Numbered from the stretch's first letter, positions 17,088-26,229 are shown. The stretch is DNA of 64,000 nucleotides from Myxococcaceae bacterium (GCA_016926755.1 JAFGNZ010000025.1:1-64000), one strand, 5' to 3'. Notes: a model not told the origin generated them from the sequence alone. A program made the numbers and translations.

Positions 17088-17112
17088 GAAACCTGAATCG
17101 GCCTTCAACTTC
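17088..17112 (+). promoter_or_regulatory. Candidate TetR operator, site 1
   Basis: GAAACCTGAATCGGCCTTCAACTTC matches the sites at 18184 and 27447 almost base for base. The core is TGAA-N6-TTCA, a dyad as expected for a TetR dimer. It lies upstream of the SDR gene (start 16985). Confidence 0.65.
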
Positions 17113-17171
17113 CCATGAGCGGGGTTGCACCCTCCGCGCTCGCCGGGGCCAGGGCCGCCAGCGCCGCCGGC

Positions 17172-18122
17172 TCAGGGCTTGGGAGCGGAGGGCGCCGAGG
17201 CCGCACTCCGGGTGGCATGTGCGTACACGCTCCGGGAGATGTCCACGATGAGGGAGGTGGCCACCTTCTCGTCGGGGATGCCGCTGGTGAGCACGACGAG
17301 GACGTAGGGCGCCCGGCCTGGGGGATAGACGATGGCCGCGTCATGGAGGACGCCGGAGATCTGCCCCGTCTTGTGGGCCACGGGGGTGCCGGGAGGCAGG
17401 CCGGCGGGAATCTCGTCGTTCAGCTCCTGGGCCAGGAGGATGGCGCGCATGGCCTGGGTGGAGCGGGCCGAGGCCGCCTCCCCGCGCTCGATGGCGATCA
17501 GCAGCGTGGCGAGCTCCCTCGCGCTGGCGGTGTTGTTGAGCCCCTGCTGGTACGCCTTCCCGTCCTCCACCCCGCGCAGCACGGTCATCTTCCGCGCGCC
17601 CAGGGTGCGCAGGGTCTGGGTGACGCGCTGGGCGTCCACCAGCGCGATGATCAGGTTGGTGGCCAGGTTGCTGGAGCGGGTGATCATCCGCTCCAGCAGC
17701 TCTCGCGCCGGCACAGGCCTGCCGAGGCGCTCATAGAGCGCCGCGTCCTCATCCTCCTTGGCGTCGAGCGAGTACGGCGAGCCATCCACGATGGAGGCGA
17801 ACTGGTTGACGAGCGGGATGGGCTGGTCGAGCGACAGCTTGCCGGCGTCCACCTGGCGGAAGAACTCGATCATCACCGGGACCTTCATGGTGCTGGCGGC
17901 GTGGAAGGAGCGGTCGGCCTCCAGGGACACCGCGTCCTTCGCGTCGCCGAGATCCTGGTAGACCACCGCCACGGTGGCGCCCTTCACCTGGGCGATGCGC
18001 GCCTGGAGGGCGCCGCGGAGGGCTTCGGGGCCCGAGGGGGTGGCCATGAGCATGACGAGCAGCGCGGTCTGGAGCATGAGAGGATGGGCGGTGAGAGGGA
18101 GGGGGCGGCGCGGCGCGTCCAT
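17172..18122 (-). CDS. Exported class A beta-lactamase-fold serine hydrolase
   Basis: About 316 residues from ATG 18122 (other ATGs at 18137 and 18062 are possible; no start has a clear Shine-Dalgarno). A hydrophobic stretch LMLQTALLVMLMATPSG suggests a signal peptide. Penicillin-recognising motifs are SxxK (STMK), SxN (SSN) and KTG (HKTGQISG). The omega-loop Glu of true class A enzymes is not obvious; the corresponding segment reads GVEDGKAYQQGLNN. The fold is that of the Beta-lactamase2 family, so either weak beta-lactam hydrolysis or a peptidase/esterase role is possible. It is divergent from tetR, with operator site 2 in between, and sits inside the lipid island. Confidence 0.83.
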   Translation of the reverse strand: MDAPRRPLPLTAHPLMLQTALLVMLMATPSGPEALRGALQARIAQVKGATVAVVYQDLGDAKDAVSLEADRSFHAASTMKVPVMIEFFRQVDAGKLSLDQPIPLVNQFASIVDGSPYSLDAKEDEDAALYERLGRPVPARELLERMITRSSNLATNLIIALVDAQRVTQTLRTLGARKMTVLRGVEDGKAYQQGLNNTASARELATLLIAIERGEAASARSTQAMRAILLAQELNDEIPAGLPPGTPVAHKTGQISGVLHDAAIVYPPGRAPYVLVVLTSGIPDEKVATSLIVDISRSVYAHATRSAASAPSAPKP

Positions 18123-18183
18123 GACGCAGGAGGCCATGCGCGGAGGTTTTGACAAGCCCGTCAGCGCGGTGCTACCCGTAGCT

Positions 18184-18208
18184 GAAACATGAATCGCCCT
18201 TCAACTTC
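18184..18208 (+). promoter_or_regulatory. Candidate TetR operator, site 2, overlapping the tetR start codon
   Basis: GAAACATGAATCGCCCTTCAACTTC includes the ATG of tetR (18189), so bound repressor would block initiation of its own gene. The position between tetR and the divergent hydrolase gene fits autoregulation. Confidence 0.7.
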
Positions 18209-18896
18209 ATCCGCGCGCACGCTCCCCGTCACGCCCCGAGGCCAGAAGACGCGCCAGAAGTTGCTGCGAGCGGCCGAGGTCATCTTCGGAGAGAAGGGCT
18301 ATGAGCGCGCCTCCATCGCGGATATTACCCGCAAGAGCGGCGTGGCGCTGGGGACTTTCTACGTCTACTTCCCGGACAAGCAGTCCATCTTCGTGGAGGT
18401 GGTGGATGAGCTGGGCGAGCGCCTGCGGCGCCTCATCGCCGAGTCCGTCACGGGCCTCACCCACCGGCTCGACGTGGAGCGCGAGGGCCTGCGCGCCTTC
18501 TTCGAGTTCGCCCGCGAGCACCCCAACCTCTACCGCGTGGTCCGCCAGGCCGAGTTCGTGGACGAGGCCTGCTACCGCCGCTACTACGACCGCTTCGCCA
18601 AGGGCTATGTGCGCGGGCTCACCCAGGCCATGGAGGCCGGGGAGATCCGCCGCATGGATCCGGAGAGCCTGGCCTACTGCCTGATGGGCATCGGCGACTT
18701 CCTCGGCATGCGCTGGGTCATCTGGGAGGAGGATCCCGGCCTGGAGCGCGTGCTGGACACCGCGATGACGCTGATCCGCCACGGGCTGGACCTGCGCCCC
18801 GCGCCCCGGGCCGGCAAGGCGTCCTCCAAGCGCGCCCCCTCTTCCGCCAAGCGCGGCGCCCGCACCGCGCGCAACACCCTCCGGAGCATGGCATGA
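18189..18896 (+). CDS. TetR/AcrR family transcriptional regulator
   Basis: About 235 residues. The N-terminal TetR HTH is clear: KTRQKLLRAAEVIFGEKGYERASIADITRKSGVALGTFYVYFPDKQSIF (about 18-66). The all-helical ligand domain follows. A basic tail (KASSKRAPSSAKRGARTARNTLRSMA) extends beyond the typical 200 residues. The ligand is probably an acyl-CoA or fatty acid, by context. The proposed operator covers its start codon and recurs at the SDR, lipase and MFS promoters. Its stop overlaps the KASIII-like start by 4 nt (ATGA), so tetR heads a translationally coupled operon with the KASIII-like, ligase and MFS genes. Confidence 0.92.
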   Translation: MNRPSTSSARTLPVTPRGQKTRQKLLRAAEVIFGEKGYERASIADITRKSGVALGTFYVYFPDKQSIFVEVVDELGERLRRLIAESVTGLTHRLDVEREGLRAFFEFAREHPNLYRVVRQAEFVDEACYRRYYDRFAKGYVRGLTQAMEAGEIRRMDPESLAYCLMGIGDFLGMRWVIWEEDPGLERVLDTAMTLIRHGLDLRPAPRAGKASSKRAPSSAKRGARTARNTLRSMA

Positions 18897-19888
18897 GATA
18901 CGCGCAGATCCTCTCCACCGGTCGCTACGTCCCCGAGAAGGTCATCACCAACGGGGACATGGATCGCCTGCTCGGCGAGCCCGTGGGCGACTGGCTGGTG
19001 CAGAACGTGGGCATCCGCGAGCGGCACGTGATGGCGGAGGACCAGGCCACCTCGGACCTGTGCGTGGCCGCCGCGCGGCAGGCCCTGGAGCGCGCCGGCA
19101 CGAGCCCCGCGGAGCTGGACCTCGTCATCGTCGCCACGGACACCCCGGACTACCTCAGCCCGGCCACCTCCTCGGTGGTCCAGGCCAAGCTGGGGGCGGT
19201 GAACGCCGGCACGTATGATCTCAACTGCGCCTGCGCCGGCTGGGTGACGGCGCTGGACGTGGCCAGCAAGACCATCGCCGCGGACGAGAGCTACAAGCGC
19301 GTCCTCGTGCTGGGCGCGTACGGCATGACGCGCTACGTCAACTGGAAGGACAAGAAGACGTGCACGCTCTTCGCGGATGGCGCGGGCGCGGTGGTGCTGG
19401 GCGCGGGTGACAAGCCCGGCTTCATGGGCGCCAGGCTGCTGGCCAACGGCGAGTACCACGACGCGCTGGGCATCTACACCGGCGGCACGTCCCGCCCGGC
19501 CACCGCGGAGACGCTCGCGCTCACCGGCGGCAAGCCCGCGGTGCAGTTCGTCCGCAAGTTCCCCTCCACCTTCAACACCGAGCGCTGGCCCCAGCTGCTG
19601 GACATCCTGCTCAAGCGCGCCGGCCTCGAGCTGAAGGACGTGAGCCAGTTCGTCTTCACCCAGCTCAACCTGCGCACCATCGAGGCCACCATGAAGGTGC
19701 TCGGCCAGCCGATGGAGAAGGCGCACTACACCATGGACAAGTGGGGCTACACGGGCTCGGCCTGCATCCCCATGACGCTCGACGACGCGGTATTGCAGGG
19801 CAAGGTGCGGCGCGGAGACCTGGTGGCCTTCTGCGCCAGCGGCGGCGGGCTGTCCATGGCCTCGGCGCTCTACCGCTGGACGGCTTGA
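18893..19888 (+). CDS. KASIII (FabH)-like thiolase-fold protein with altered active site
   Basis: About 331 residues, the normal FabH length. The nucleophile Cys is kept in DLNCACAGW (about 112), and the C-terminal GGG loop is present. The FabH PHQANLRI motif reads FTQLNLRTI (catalytic His to Thr, about 254). The NTSAAS motif reads YTGSACIP (catalytic Asn to Tyr, about 283). A Cys-only enzyme could still form an acyl-thioester but should not perform standard decarboxylative condensation. Acyl transfer, thioester hydrolysis or non-decarboxylating condensation are options. It is coupled to tetR by ATGA overlap and followed by an acyl-CoA ligase that could supply its substrate. Confidence 0.87.
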   Translation: MRYAQILSTGRYVPEKVITNGDMDRLLGEPVGDWLVQNVGIRERHVMAEDQATSDLCVAAARQALERAGTSPAELDLVIVATDTPDYLSPATSSVVQAKLGAVNAGTYDLNCACAGWVTALDVASKTIAADESYKRVLVLGAYGMTRYVNWKDKKTCTLFADGAGAVVLGAGDKPGFMGARLLANGEYHDALGIYTGGTSRPATAETLALTGGKPAVQFVRKFPSTFNTERWPQLLDILLKRAGLELKDVSQFVFTQLNLRTIEATMKVLGQPMEKAHYTMDKWGYTGSACIPMTLDDAVLQGKVRRGDLVAFCASGGGLSMASALYRWTA

Positions 19889-19925
19889 GCCGCACGGAGC
19901 GGCACGTAGACCTGGAGGCAGGCGC

Positions 19926-21491
19926 ATGTTCATCGGCGATTGGATGGGGCGGGGTGCCCTGTACTGGCCGGAGCACATGGCGGTGGTGGATGTGGCCAAG
20001 GGGGACGCTGGCCGCTTCACCTACCGCGCGCTGAACGCTCGCGCCGAGGCGCTGGGCGGCTGGCTGCGCGACGTGGCCGGCGTGAAGCCCGGGGAGCGCG
20101 TGGGCCTGGTGGCCCACAACGGCGTGGAGTACCTGGATGCGCTCTTCGCCTGCGGGAAGATCGGCGCCATCTTCGTGCCCTACAACTGGCGCCTCCACGC
20201 CCAGGAGCTGACGGACCTGGTGCGCGACACCACGCCGCGCGTGCTGCTCTACGGTGACGACTTCCACGACAGCGTGGCCCAGGTGAAGGAGCGCCTCGGT
20301 GACGCGCTGCGCCTGGTCCACCTGGAGACGAAGGGCCTGCCGGGGAGCATGCCCTACGCGGAGACGCTGCTGCACCAGCCCGCCGCGCCGGTGGTGAACG
20401 CGCAGGTGGATGCCGAGGACATCCTCTGCCTGCTCTTCACCGGCGGCACCACCGGCCGCTCCAAGGGCGCCAAGGTGTCCTACCGCATGGTGGCGTGGAA
20501 CACGCTGAACACGCTGGTCCACGAGGTGCGGCCAGGGGACGTCACCATCACCCACACGCCCATGTTCCACACGGGCGGGCTGCTCGTGTACACGGTGCCG
20601 CTGCTCACCGCGGGCGGCACCGTCGTCATCATGCGCCGGTGGGATCCGGAGGAGCTGCTCACGCTCCTCGAGCGAGAGAAGGTGACGCTCTTCTTCGCGG
20701 TGCCCACGCAGTACCAGCAGCTCCACGACGCGCCGCGCTTCCGCGAGACGGACTTCTCCCGCGTGCGCTTCATGACGAGCGGCGGCGCGCCCATGCCCGT
20801 GCCCCTCATCCAGGCGTGGCAGGCCGTCCACTCGGTGCCCTTCAAGCAGGGCTTCGGGATGACGGAGTTCGGCCCCGGCCTCTTCAGCATGGGCCCCGAG
20901 TTCGCCATCTCCAAGGCGGGCTCCATCGGCCGGCCCAACTACTTCATCGACGCGAAGCTGGTGGACGACGACGGCCGCGAGGTGCCCGTGGGGGAGGTGG
21001 GCGAGCTGGTCCTCAAGGGCCCCTCCATGTGCTCCGGCTACTTCAACGACGAGGCCGCCACGAAGGAGGCGATCGACGCCCAGGGCTGGCTCCACACGGG
21101 AGATCTGGCCCGCCGGGACGCGGACGGCTTCTTCACCATCGCCGGGCGCAAGAAGGACATGTTCATCTCCGGCGGAGAGAACGTGTACCCGCTGGAGCTG
21201 GAGACGGCGCTCTACGAGCACCCCGCGGTGCAGCAGTGCGCGGTGGTGGGCGTGCCCGACGCGAAGTGGGGCGAGGTGGGGCGCGCCTTCGTGGTGCTCA
21301 AGCCGGACGCCGCCGCCGCCCCCGAGGAGCTGCTGGCGCACCTGAGGGAGCGGGTAGCGCGCTTCAAGGTGCCGAAGAAGGTGGAGCTGCTGGAGCGCAT
21401 GCCGGTGTCCGCCGCGGGGAAGATCCTCAAGCGGGAGCTGCGGCAGGCGGCCATCGCGGCGGACGCGCGCGGCCAGGAGCAGGGCCGATGA
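19926..21491 (+). CDS. AMP-forming acyl-CoA synthetase, copy 1 of 3
   Basis: About 521 residues. ANL-family motifs in order: P-loop LLFTGGTTGRSKGAKVS, A5 GFGMTEFGPG, A7 HTGDLARRD, A8 GRKKDMFISGGENVYPLE and the catalytic Lys in SAAGKILKREL near the end. It should activate a carboxylic acid to acyl-AMP and then acyl-CoA in the cytoplasm; medium- or long-chain fatty acid is inferred from the neighbouring lipase and barrel. It lies 37 nt after the KASIII-like gene, and its stop overlaps the MFS start (ATGA). Two further ligases are in the same island. Confidence 0.93.
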   Translation: MFIGDWMGRGALYWPEHMAVVDVAKGDAGRFTYRALNARAEALGGWLRDVAGVKPGERVGLVAHNGVEYLDALFACGKIGAIFVPYNWRLHAQELTDLVRDTTPRVLLYGDDFHDSVAQVKERLGDALRLVHLETKGLPGSMPYAETLLHQPAAPVVNAQVDAEDILCLLFTGGTTGRSKGAKVSYRMVAWNTLNTLVHEVRPGDVTITHTPMFHTGGLLVYTVPLLTAGGTVVIMRRWDPEELLTLLEREKVTLFFAVPTQYQQLHDAPRFRETDFSRVRFMTSGGAPMPVPLIQAWQAVHSVPFKQGFGMTEFGPGLFSMGPEFAISKAGSIGRPNYFIDAKLVDDDGREVPVGEVGELVLKGPSMCSGYFNDEAATKEAIDAQGWLHTGDLARRDADGFFTIAGRKKDMFISGGENVYPLELETALYEHPAVQQCAVVGVPDAKWGEVGRAFVVLKPDAAAAPEELLAHLRERVARFKVPKKVELLERMPVSAAGKILKRELRQAAIAADARGQEQGR

Positions 21492-22747
21492 CGGCGGAGG
21501 TGTCGGTGGCACCCGCGCAGCAGCTGCCCTGGTGGAGGGAGCCCACGAGGGCGCAGTGGAGCTCCTTCCTGGCCGCCTGGGTGGGGTGGATCCTCGACGC
21601 GTTCGACTTCACCATCTTCCTGCTGCTGATGCCGAGCATCACGAAGGAGTTCGGCGTCAGCGTCACCGCCACCGCGGGCGCCATCACCCTCACGCTCCTG
21701 GTGCGGCTGCTGGGCGGCCTGGTGGCGGGCGCGGCGGCGGACAGGTGGGGGCGCAAGCTGCCGTTGATGATCTCCATCCTCTGGTTCGCCCTGTGCGACG
21801 GGGCGGTGTACTTCGCGCCGACCTTCTTCTGGGTGCTGGTGCTGCGCACGCTCTTCGGCTTCGGCATGGGGGCGGAGTGGACGAGCGGCTCCACGCTGGC
21901 CATGGAGAACTGGCCCGAGCGCAGCCGCGGAATCGCCTCGGGGATCCTCCAGGGGGGCTTCGCCATCGGCTTCATCCTGGCCGGGATCGTCTGCGCCCTC
22001 GTGGCGCCGCGGTGGGGCTGGCGCGTGGTCTTCCTCATCGCCGCCGTCCCCGCGCTGCTGGTGCTGCCCATCCGCTTCTGGGTGATTGAGAGCCCCGAGT
22101 GGAAGAAGGCGGCGGCGAAGGTGAAGCAGCCGCTGGGCGAGCTGCTGCGGCGGGGGCTGCTGACGCGGCTCGCCTGGGCCTCCGCGGTGATCGCGTTCGG
22201 CTTCGGGGCCTACCAGGGGCTCACCGGCGTGTACTCCGTCATGCTGGTGAAGCAGTATGGCCTCACCCAGCAGGGCATCATGCCGCTCGTCATCCTCTTC
22301 AACCTCGGCACCATGATCGGAGCCGTGGCCTGCGGCGCGCTGGTGATGCGGCTGGGCCTGAGGTGGGCGGTGGCCATCCCGTCGCTCGGAGTGCTGCCCT
22401 TCCTCCCGCTCTATGTGGGGATGGTCCCCGGGGGATTGGCGCCGGGGGCCTTCCTGGGCGGCCTGCTGGGGGCGGCCTGCACCGGCATCGCCCCCCTGCT
22501 GCTCACCTCCTTGTTCCCACCCGACGTCCGCGGCAAGTGCGTGGGGCTCGTCTACCACGCGGGCTCCTTCGCCGGCGCCTTCGTCGCCATGGGCGTGGCC
22601 GCGCTCGCGGAGCATGGAGGCGTCACCTTCGCCCAGGCCATCGCGCTGGTGGTGGGCCTGAGCGAGATAGGCATCGTCGCCCTGATCTGGCTGCGCCCCA
22701 AATCCACCGAGGGCGAGGTGGGCGCCACGGCGCCCGCACTGCACTGA
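21488..22747 (+). CDS. MFS transporter (AAHS/sialate-symporter-like)
   Basis: About 419 residues with twelve hydrophobic segments. It opens with AWVGWILDAFDFTIFLLLMPSI, typical of acid:proton symporters (AAHS/NanT-like), and carries the loop 2-3 motif DRWGRKL and the duplicated motif around RLGLRW. It is translationally coupled to the ligase (4-nt overlap). By context it would import a carboxylic acid, or another lipid hydrolysis product, to be activated by the ligase encoded just upstream. The longer track ORF fuses it to a shadow frame; the start at 21488 is chosen because of the coupling. Confidence 0.9.
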   Translation: MTAEVSVAPAQQLPWWREPTRAQWSSFLAAWVGWILDAFDFTIFLLLMPSITKEFGVSVTATAGAITLTLLVRLLGGLVAGAAADRWGRKLPLMISILWFALCDGAVYFAPTFFWVLVLRTLFGFGMGAEWTSGSTLAMENWPERSRGIASGILQGGFAIGFILAGIVCALVAPRWGWRVVFLIAAVPALLVLPIRFWVIESPEWKKAAAKVKQPLGELLRRGLLTRLAWASAVIAFGFGAYQGLTGVYSVMLVKQYGLTQQGIMPLVILFNLGTMIGAVACGALVMRLGLRWAVAIPSLGVLPFLPLYVGMVPGGLAPGAFLGGLLGAACTGIAPLLLTSLFPPDVRGKCVGLVYHAGSFAGAFVAMGVAALAEHGGVTFAQAIALVVGLSEIGIVALIWLRPKSTEGEVGATAPALH

Positions 22748-22832
22748 AGTCATCCGTGGGAGGTTCGCGCCGGGGGGCCTCCCGCATCATGTCGTCCCGG
22801 CAGTTCCGCCGGAAGAAATGAGGAGTACCCGT

Positions 22833-23432
22833 ATGAAGAAGAAGCTGCTGTCCGCGGTGATGCTGTGCGCGCTGGGGTTCGTGGGCTGTGGAGGGGACGA
22901 CGACATCATCAAGCCTCCCCCGGTGCCGAAGTTCGACACGGCCGAAAACATTCGTAACTACCTCGACGGCAAGTCGCTGCTGATGGAGGGGGCCAACATC
23001 CCCAGTCACCCCAACGGCTTCAACGAGGATGTCGACTATGGCGCTTACACGCAGTGCTACCAGAAGGTGCAGATGAGCGTCTCTGGCGGCAACTTCAACG
23101 TGACCAGCACCCTGGGCACCGTGCGCAATGGCGCGTGTGATCACGACGCGGTCTCGGGGACCCAGAACTTCCTCTCGACGGCCGTCCTCATCGAGAACGT
23201 GAAGGCGGATGCCTCGTGCTTTGACATCTCGGTGAGCTACAACGGCTTCTCGCAGGTCGGGCGCGGCAAGATGAGTGAGGATGGCAAGACGCTCACCCTG
23301 GAGCTCTACTTCGGAGGCCAGGCCTCCGGTGCCACCTGTGAGGCCGGGGCGGTTGGCTCGCAGACCGTGACGCTCAACACGCAGGCGTTCACCGGCAACG
23401 CGCAGCAGGTCTACACCGTCTCCGCGCAGTGA
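22833..23432 (+). CDS. Small lipoprotein, unknown function
   Basis: About 199 residues from ATG 22833, with AGGAG 7 nt upstream. The signal MKKKLLSAVMLCALGFVGCGGDDD ends in a near-consensus lipobox (FVGC). An Asp pair soon follows at +4/+5; sorting signals in myxobacteria differ, so the final membrane is uncertain. The mature part has no recognised domain; it is Thr/Asn/Gly-rich and beta-like, with three or four Cys residues (TQCYQK, GACDH, DASCFD, ATCEAG) that may form disulfides. It precedes the outer-membrane barrel gene by 51 nt and may be its accessory subunit. Confidence 0.8.
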   Translation: MKKKLLSAVMLCALGFVGCGGDDDIIKPPPVPKFDTAENIRNYLDGKSLLMEGANIPSHPNGFNEDVDYGAYTQCYQKVQMSVSGGNFNVTSTLGTVRNGACDHDAVSGTQNFLSTAVLIENVKADASCFDISVSYNGFSQVGRGKMSEDGKTLTLELYFGGQASGATCEAGAVGSQTVTLNTQAFTGNAQQVYTVSAQ

Positions 23433-23483
23433 TGTGCCCGCGCGCCTCGCGCGCCCTGGCTTCTTCCCATTCGAGAGGGGTTT

Positions 23484-25145
23484 ATGACGTGGTGCTTGAA
23501 GGCTGAAGCAGGCAGGGCCCGGCGGGGAGGCGCGACGGCGCTCGCCCTGATGGTGGCCGGGCTCTCACTCTCCGCGAGCGCGGGTCCGACGACGGTGCCG
23601 GGCGCGTACTACGGGAAGTGGGAAGAGGAGAAGGATCGCGAGGAGGACGCGGAGCCGCGGGAGTTCACCTTCATCAACTACTTCTTCACGCGCGGCACGG
23701 TCACCAATCAGGTGGGGGATCCGAGCGGCCTCAAGGGTGTGTCGCTCGGGCCCATCGGCAACCCCGCGGGCAGCGCGGTGCGCGTGGAGGACCTGACCGC
23801 CTACTACATCGAGCAGCGCTGGATCCCGGTCATCGAGTACAGCCCGTGGTTCGTGGACGGGCTGGCCAGCTTCCGCGCCCAGTTCGAGGTGGACTTCCTC
23901 TGGGGGCGCGCGGCCAACACCATCCAGCCCAACGAGGGCGGCGGCTTCAACGCGGACCAGGTCAACATCCAGACCAAGAACGTCAACGTCGCCCTCTACC
24001 CGTTCCGCAACCCCAACACGCTCACGCTGCTCATCGGCGCCCAGCCCGTCTATGACACCTACTTCGACCCGACGCGCACGCCGCTCAATGACATCATCCG
24101 CACCGGCTACAAGCTCACCTTCCTGGGCAGCGACGCGACAGGCATCACCGTCTTCAGCAACTACTTCAAGGGGCTGGCGAAGCTGAGCTGGCTGCCCCTG
24201 GGGAATGCTCAGGTGGACAAGGGGACCACGGGAGATCCGCGCCTGAAGTACATCTGGTTGCTCACCGCGGACTACGCCTATCCGGTACAGCCAGGGACGA
24301 ACGTGGGTGTCTCCGGCTGGCTCCTGCGCGACGACACCCAGGGAGAGGCCTTCGCCTTCGAAGGGCTGGTGAGGAGCGGCCCGTCCTCCGCGGGCCTGAG
24401 CGGCTTCACCGGTACCGCGCGCTTCAACATCGAGCGGCCCACGGGCACGGCGTTCTGGCTGGGCGCCAACTTCCACCACAACATCGACTTCCGCACGGGG
24501 CCGCTCGGGGCCTCCGGCTTCCTCATGTACAACGGAGGTGCGTATCGCAGCAGAAGCGCGGACACGACCGGTAACCGCGAGGTGGAGATCAGCGGCCTGT
24601 CCGCCAACGCGGAGGTGCTCTACAACTGGGGCCGCACGCCCAACGACGTGGTGTCGCTCGAGGGCCTCTACACCACGGGCGACAAGGACCTGACTGACGG
24701 CCGGTACACGAGCGCCTTCACCCTCAACATGTACGGCCTGCCGGGCGCGGTGTGGTTCAACCACAAGACGCTGCTGCTGTTCCCCTTCACCAGCACGGCC
24801 AACAACTACACGGGCGCGGTGACGGACATCTCCAACCAGGGCTACGGCCTGCGCGCGGCCATCGCCACCGGCGCGATGGACCTCATCCCCAACAAGCTGA
24901 ACCTGAAGCTGGGCACGGCCCTGGCCACCAGCGACGTGACGCCGCCGCGCTGGAGGGAGGACGTGCCGCGCGGGCGCTTCATCGGCGCCGAGGTGAACGC
25001 GGAGCTGAAGTACCACATCCGCTACCTCATGACGGTGGGCCTGCACGCCGGCTACATGTTCAAGGGCAGCTTCTATGACGGGGCGGAGCGCGTGACGCGC
25101 AACCCCTGGGCCACCTTCACCACCTTCACCTGGTACGCGTTCTGA
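23484..25145 (+). CDS. Outer-membrane beta-barrel protein (porin-like)
   Basis: About 553 residues with a signal peptide (ALALMVAGLSLSASA). The mature chain is rich in alternating aromatic/polar strands and Asn/Gly turns, and it ends in FTTFTWYAF. A C-terminal Phe after alternating residues is the usual BAM recognition signal. It resembles DUF1302/alginate-export or FadL-like barrels in style, but I cannot assign a family. It lies between a lipoprotein and an esterase lipoprotein in the lipid island, so I infer a channel for hydrophobic substrate or fatty acids. The esterase gene starts 2 nt after its stop. Confidence 0.85.
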   Translation: MTWCLKAEAGRARRGGATALALMVAGLSLSASAGPTTVPGAYYGKWEEEKDREEDAEPREFTFINYFFTRGTVTNQVGDPSGLKGVSLGPIGNPAGSAVRVEDLTAYYIEQRWIPVIEYSPWFVDGLASFRAQFEVDFLWGRAANTIQPNEGGGFNADQVNIQTKNVNVALYPFRNPNTLTLLIGAQPVYDTYFDPTRTPLNDIIRTGYKLTFLGSDATGITVFSNYFKGLAKLSWLPLGNAQVDKGTTGDPRLKYIWLLTADYAYPVQPGTNVGVSGWLLRDDTQGEAFAFEGLVRSGPSSAGLSGFTGTARFNIERPTGTAFWLGANFHHNIDFRTGPLGASGFLMYNGGAYRSRSADTTGNREVEISGLSANAEVLYNWGRTPNDVVSLEGLYTTGDKDLTDGRYTSAFTLNMYGLPGAVWFNHKTLLLFPFTSTANNYTGAVTDISNQGYGLRAAIATGAMDLIPNKLNLKLGTALATSDVTPPRWREDVPRGRFIGAEVNAELKYHIRYLMTVGLHAGYMFKGSFYDGAERVTRNPWATFTTFTWYAF

Positions 25146-25147
25146 CC

Positions 25148-26203
25148 ATGACGACTCCTCGCGCCGCCACGGCCCTGCTGCTCTTCGCCGCGCTCGCCTC
25201 GGGTTGTGTCCGCTCCTACCGAGCCGAGCCGCCGCTCACCTTCCAGGACTTCCCCTACACCTCGCTCCAAGGGCCGGCGTGGCCGCTCAAGCGCCTGGCC
25301 CTGTCGAAGACGGCGCAGGCCCACCAGCTGGCCACTGTCCCGGAGGTGGCCTACGTGGAGCTCAACCCCGAGGGCCAGCGCACGCTCGTCTTCATCCACG
25401 GGCTGGGCTCGTACCTGAAGTTCTGGCGCTACCAGCTCGACACCTTCGCGGCGCAGGGCTACCGCGTCATCGCGGTGGACCTGCCCGGCTACGGCAAGTC
25501 CGACAAGCCGGCCACCTTCCCGTACACCATGGAGGCCATGGCGGACGCGGTGCGCGAGCTGGTGCTCGCGCTCGGAGTCGACCGGCCCGTGCTGGTGGGG
25601 CACTCGATGGGTGGGCAGACGGCGCTCTCCTACGCCATCCGCTACCCGGAGGAGCCCGCCGCGCTGGTGCTCACCTCGCCCGCCGGCTTCGAGAAGTTCA
25701 CCTGGAAGGAGAAGGCGTGGTTCAAGCGCGTCTTCAGCACCGTGCTCATCAAGTCCTCGCCCGAGTACGGCATCTGGGGCAGCGTGCGGCAGTCCAACTT
25801 CTCGCGCTGGCGCCCGGAGCTGGAGTGGCTCATCGAGGAGCGCGTGCGCGTCGTGTCCTCGCCGGAGTTCGACGCCTACGCCTACGCCAACGTGCGCACC
25901 GTGCACGGGCTGTCCCAGAACGACTTCGTGCGCGACAGCCTCGGCCACATCCAGGCGCCGACGATCATCGTCTTCGGTGAGGATGATCGGCTCATCCCCA
26001 ACCCCTTCCTGCACGGCGGGCGGGCCCGGGAGATCATGGAGTACGGGCACGCGGGCATCCGCGGCTCGCAGCTGGTGGGGCTGGAGCGCTGCGGCCACTC
26101 GGTGCAGCTCGACTGCCCCGAGGAGTACAACGCGGCCGTGAGCGCGTTCCTGGCGAAGCTGCCGGCCCCCGCGACGGAGCCGGCCCCCGCGCCAGTGCCG
26201 TGA
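25148..26203 (+). CDS. Alpha/beta hydrolase lipoprotein (esterase/lipase-like)
   Basis: About 351 residues. The signal ends in lipobox ALASGC, so the enzyme is lipid-anchored in the envelope. The fold shows the oxyanion motif FIHGLGSYLKFW, nucleophile GHSMGGQ (about 157), acid in FGEDDRLIPNP (about 278) and catalytic His in CGHSVQLD (about 317). It ends in a Pro/Ala-rich tail. It starts 2 nt after the barrel stop, so the two are translationally coupled. Together with the secreted lipase encoded convergently, it probably hydrolyses esters at the cell surface. The exact substrate is unknown. Confidence 0.9.
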   Translation: MTTPRAATALLLFAALASGCVRSYRAEPPLTFQDFPYTSLQGPAWPLKRLALSKTAQAHQLATVPEVAYVELNPEGQRTLVFIHGLGSYLKFWRYQLDTFAAQGYRVIAVDLPGYGKSDKPATFPYTMEAMADAVRELVLALGVDRPVLVGHSMGGQTALSYAIRYPEEPAALVLTSPAGFEKFTWKEKAWFKRVFSTVLIKSSPEYGIWGSVRQSNFSRWRPELEWLIEERVRVVSSPEFDAYAYANVRTVHGLSQNDFVRDSLGHIQAPTIIVFGEDDRLIPNPFLHGGRAREIMEYGHAGIRGSQLVGLERCGHSVQLDCPEEYNAAVSAFLAKLPAPATEPAPAPVP

Positions 26204-26209
26204 GGCGGA

Positions 26210-26229
26210 AGGGGAGCGGTGGCTCCCCT
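26210..26229. terminator. Bidirectional terminator-like hairpin
   Basis: AGGGGAGC-GGTG-GCTCCCCT is an 8-bp perfect stem with a 4-nt loop between the convergent esterase and lipase genes. It has no T tract, so termination is inferred from position. Confidence 0.5.
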
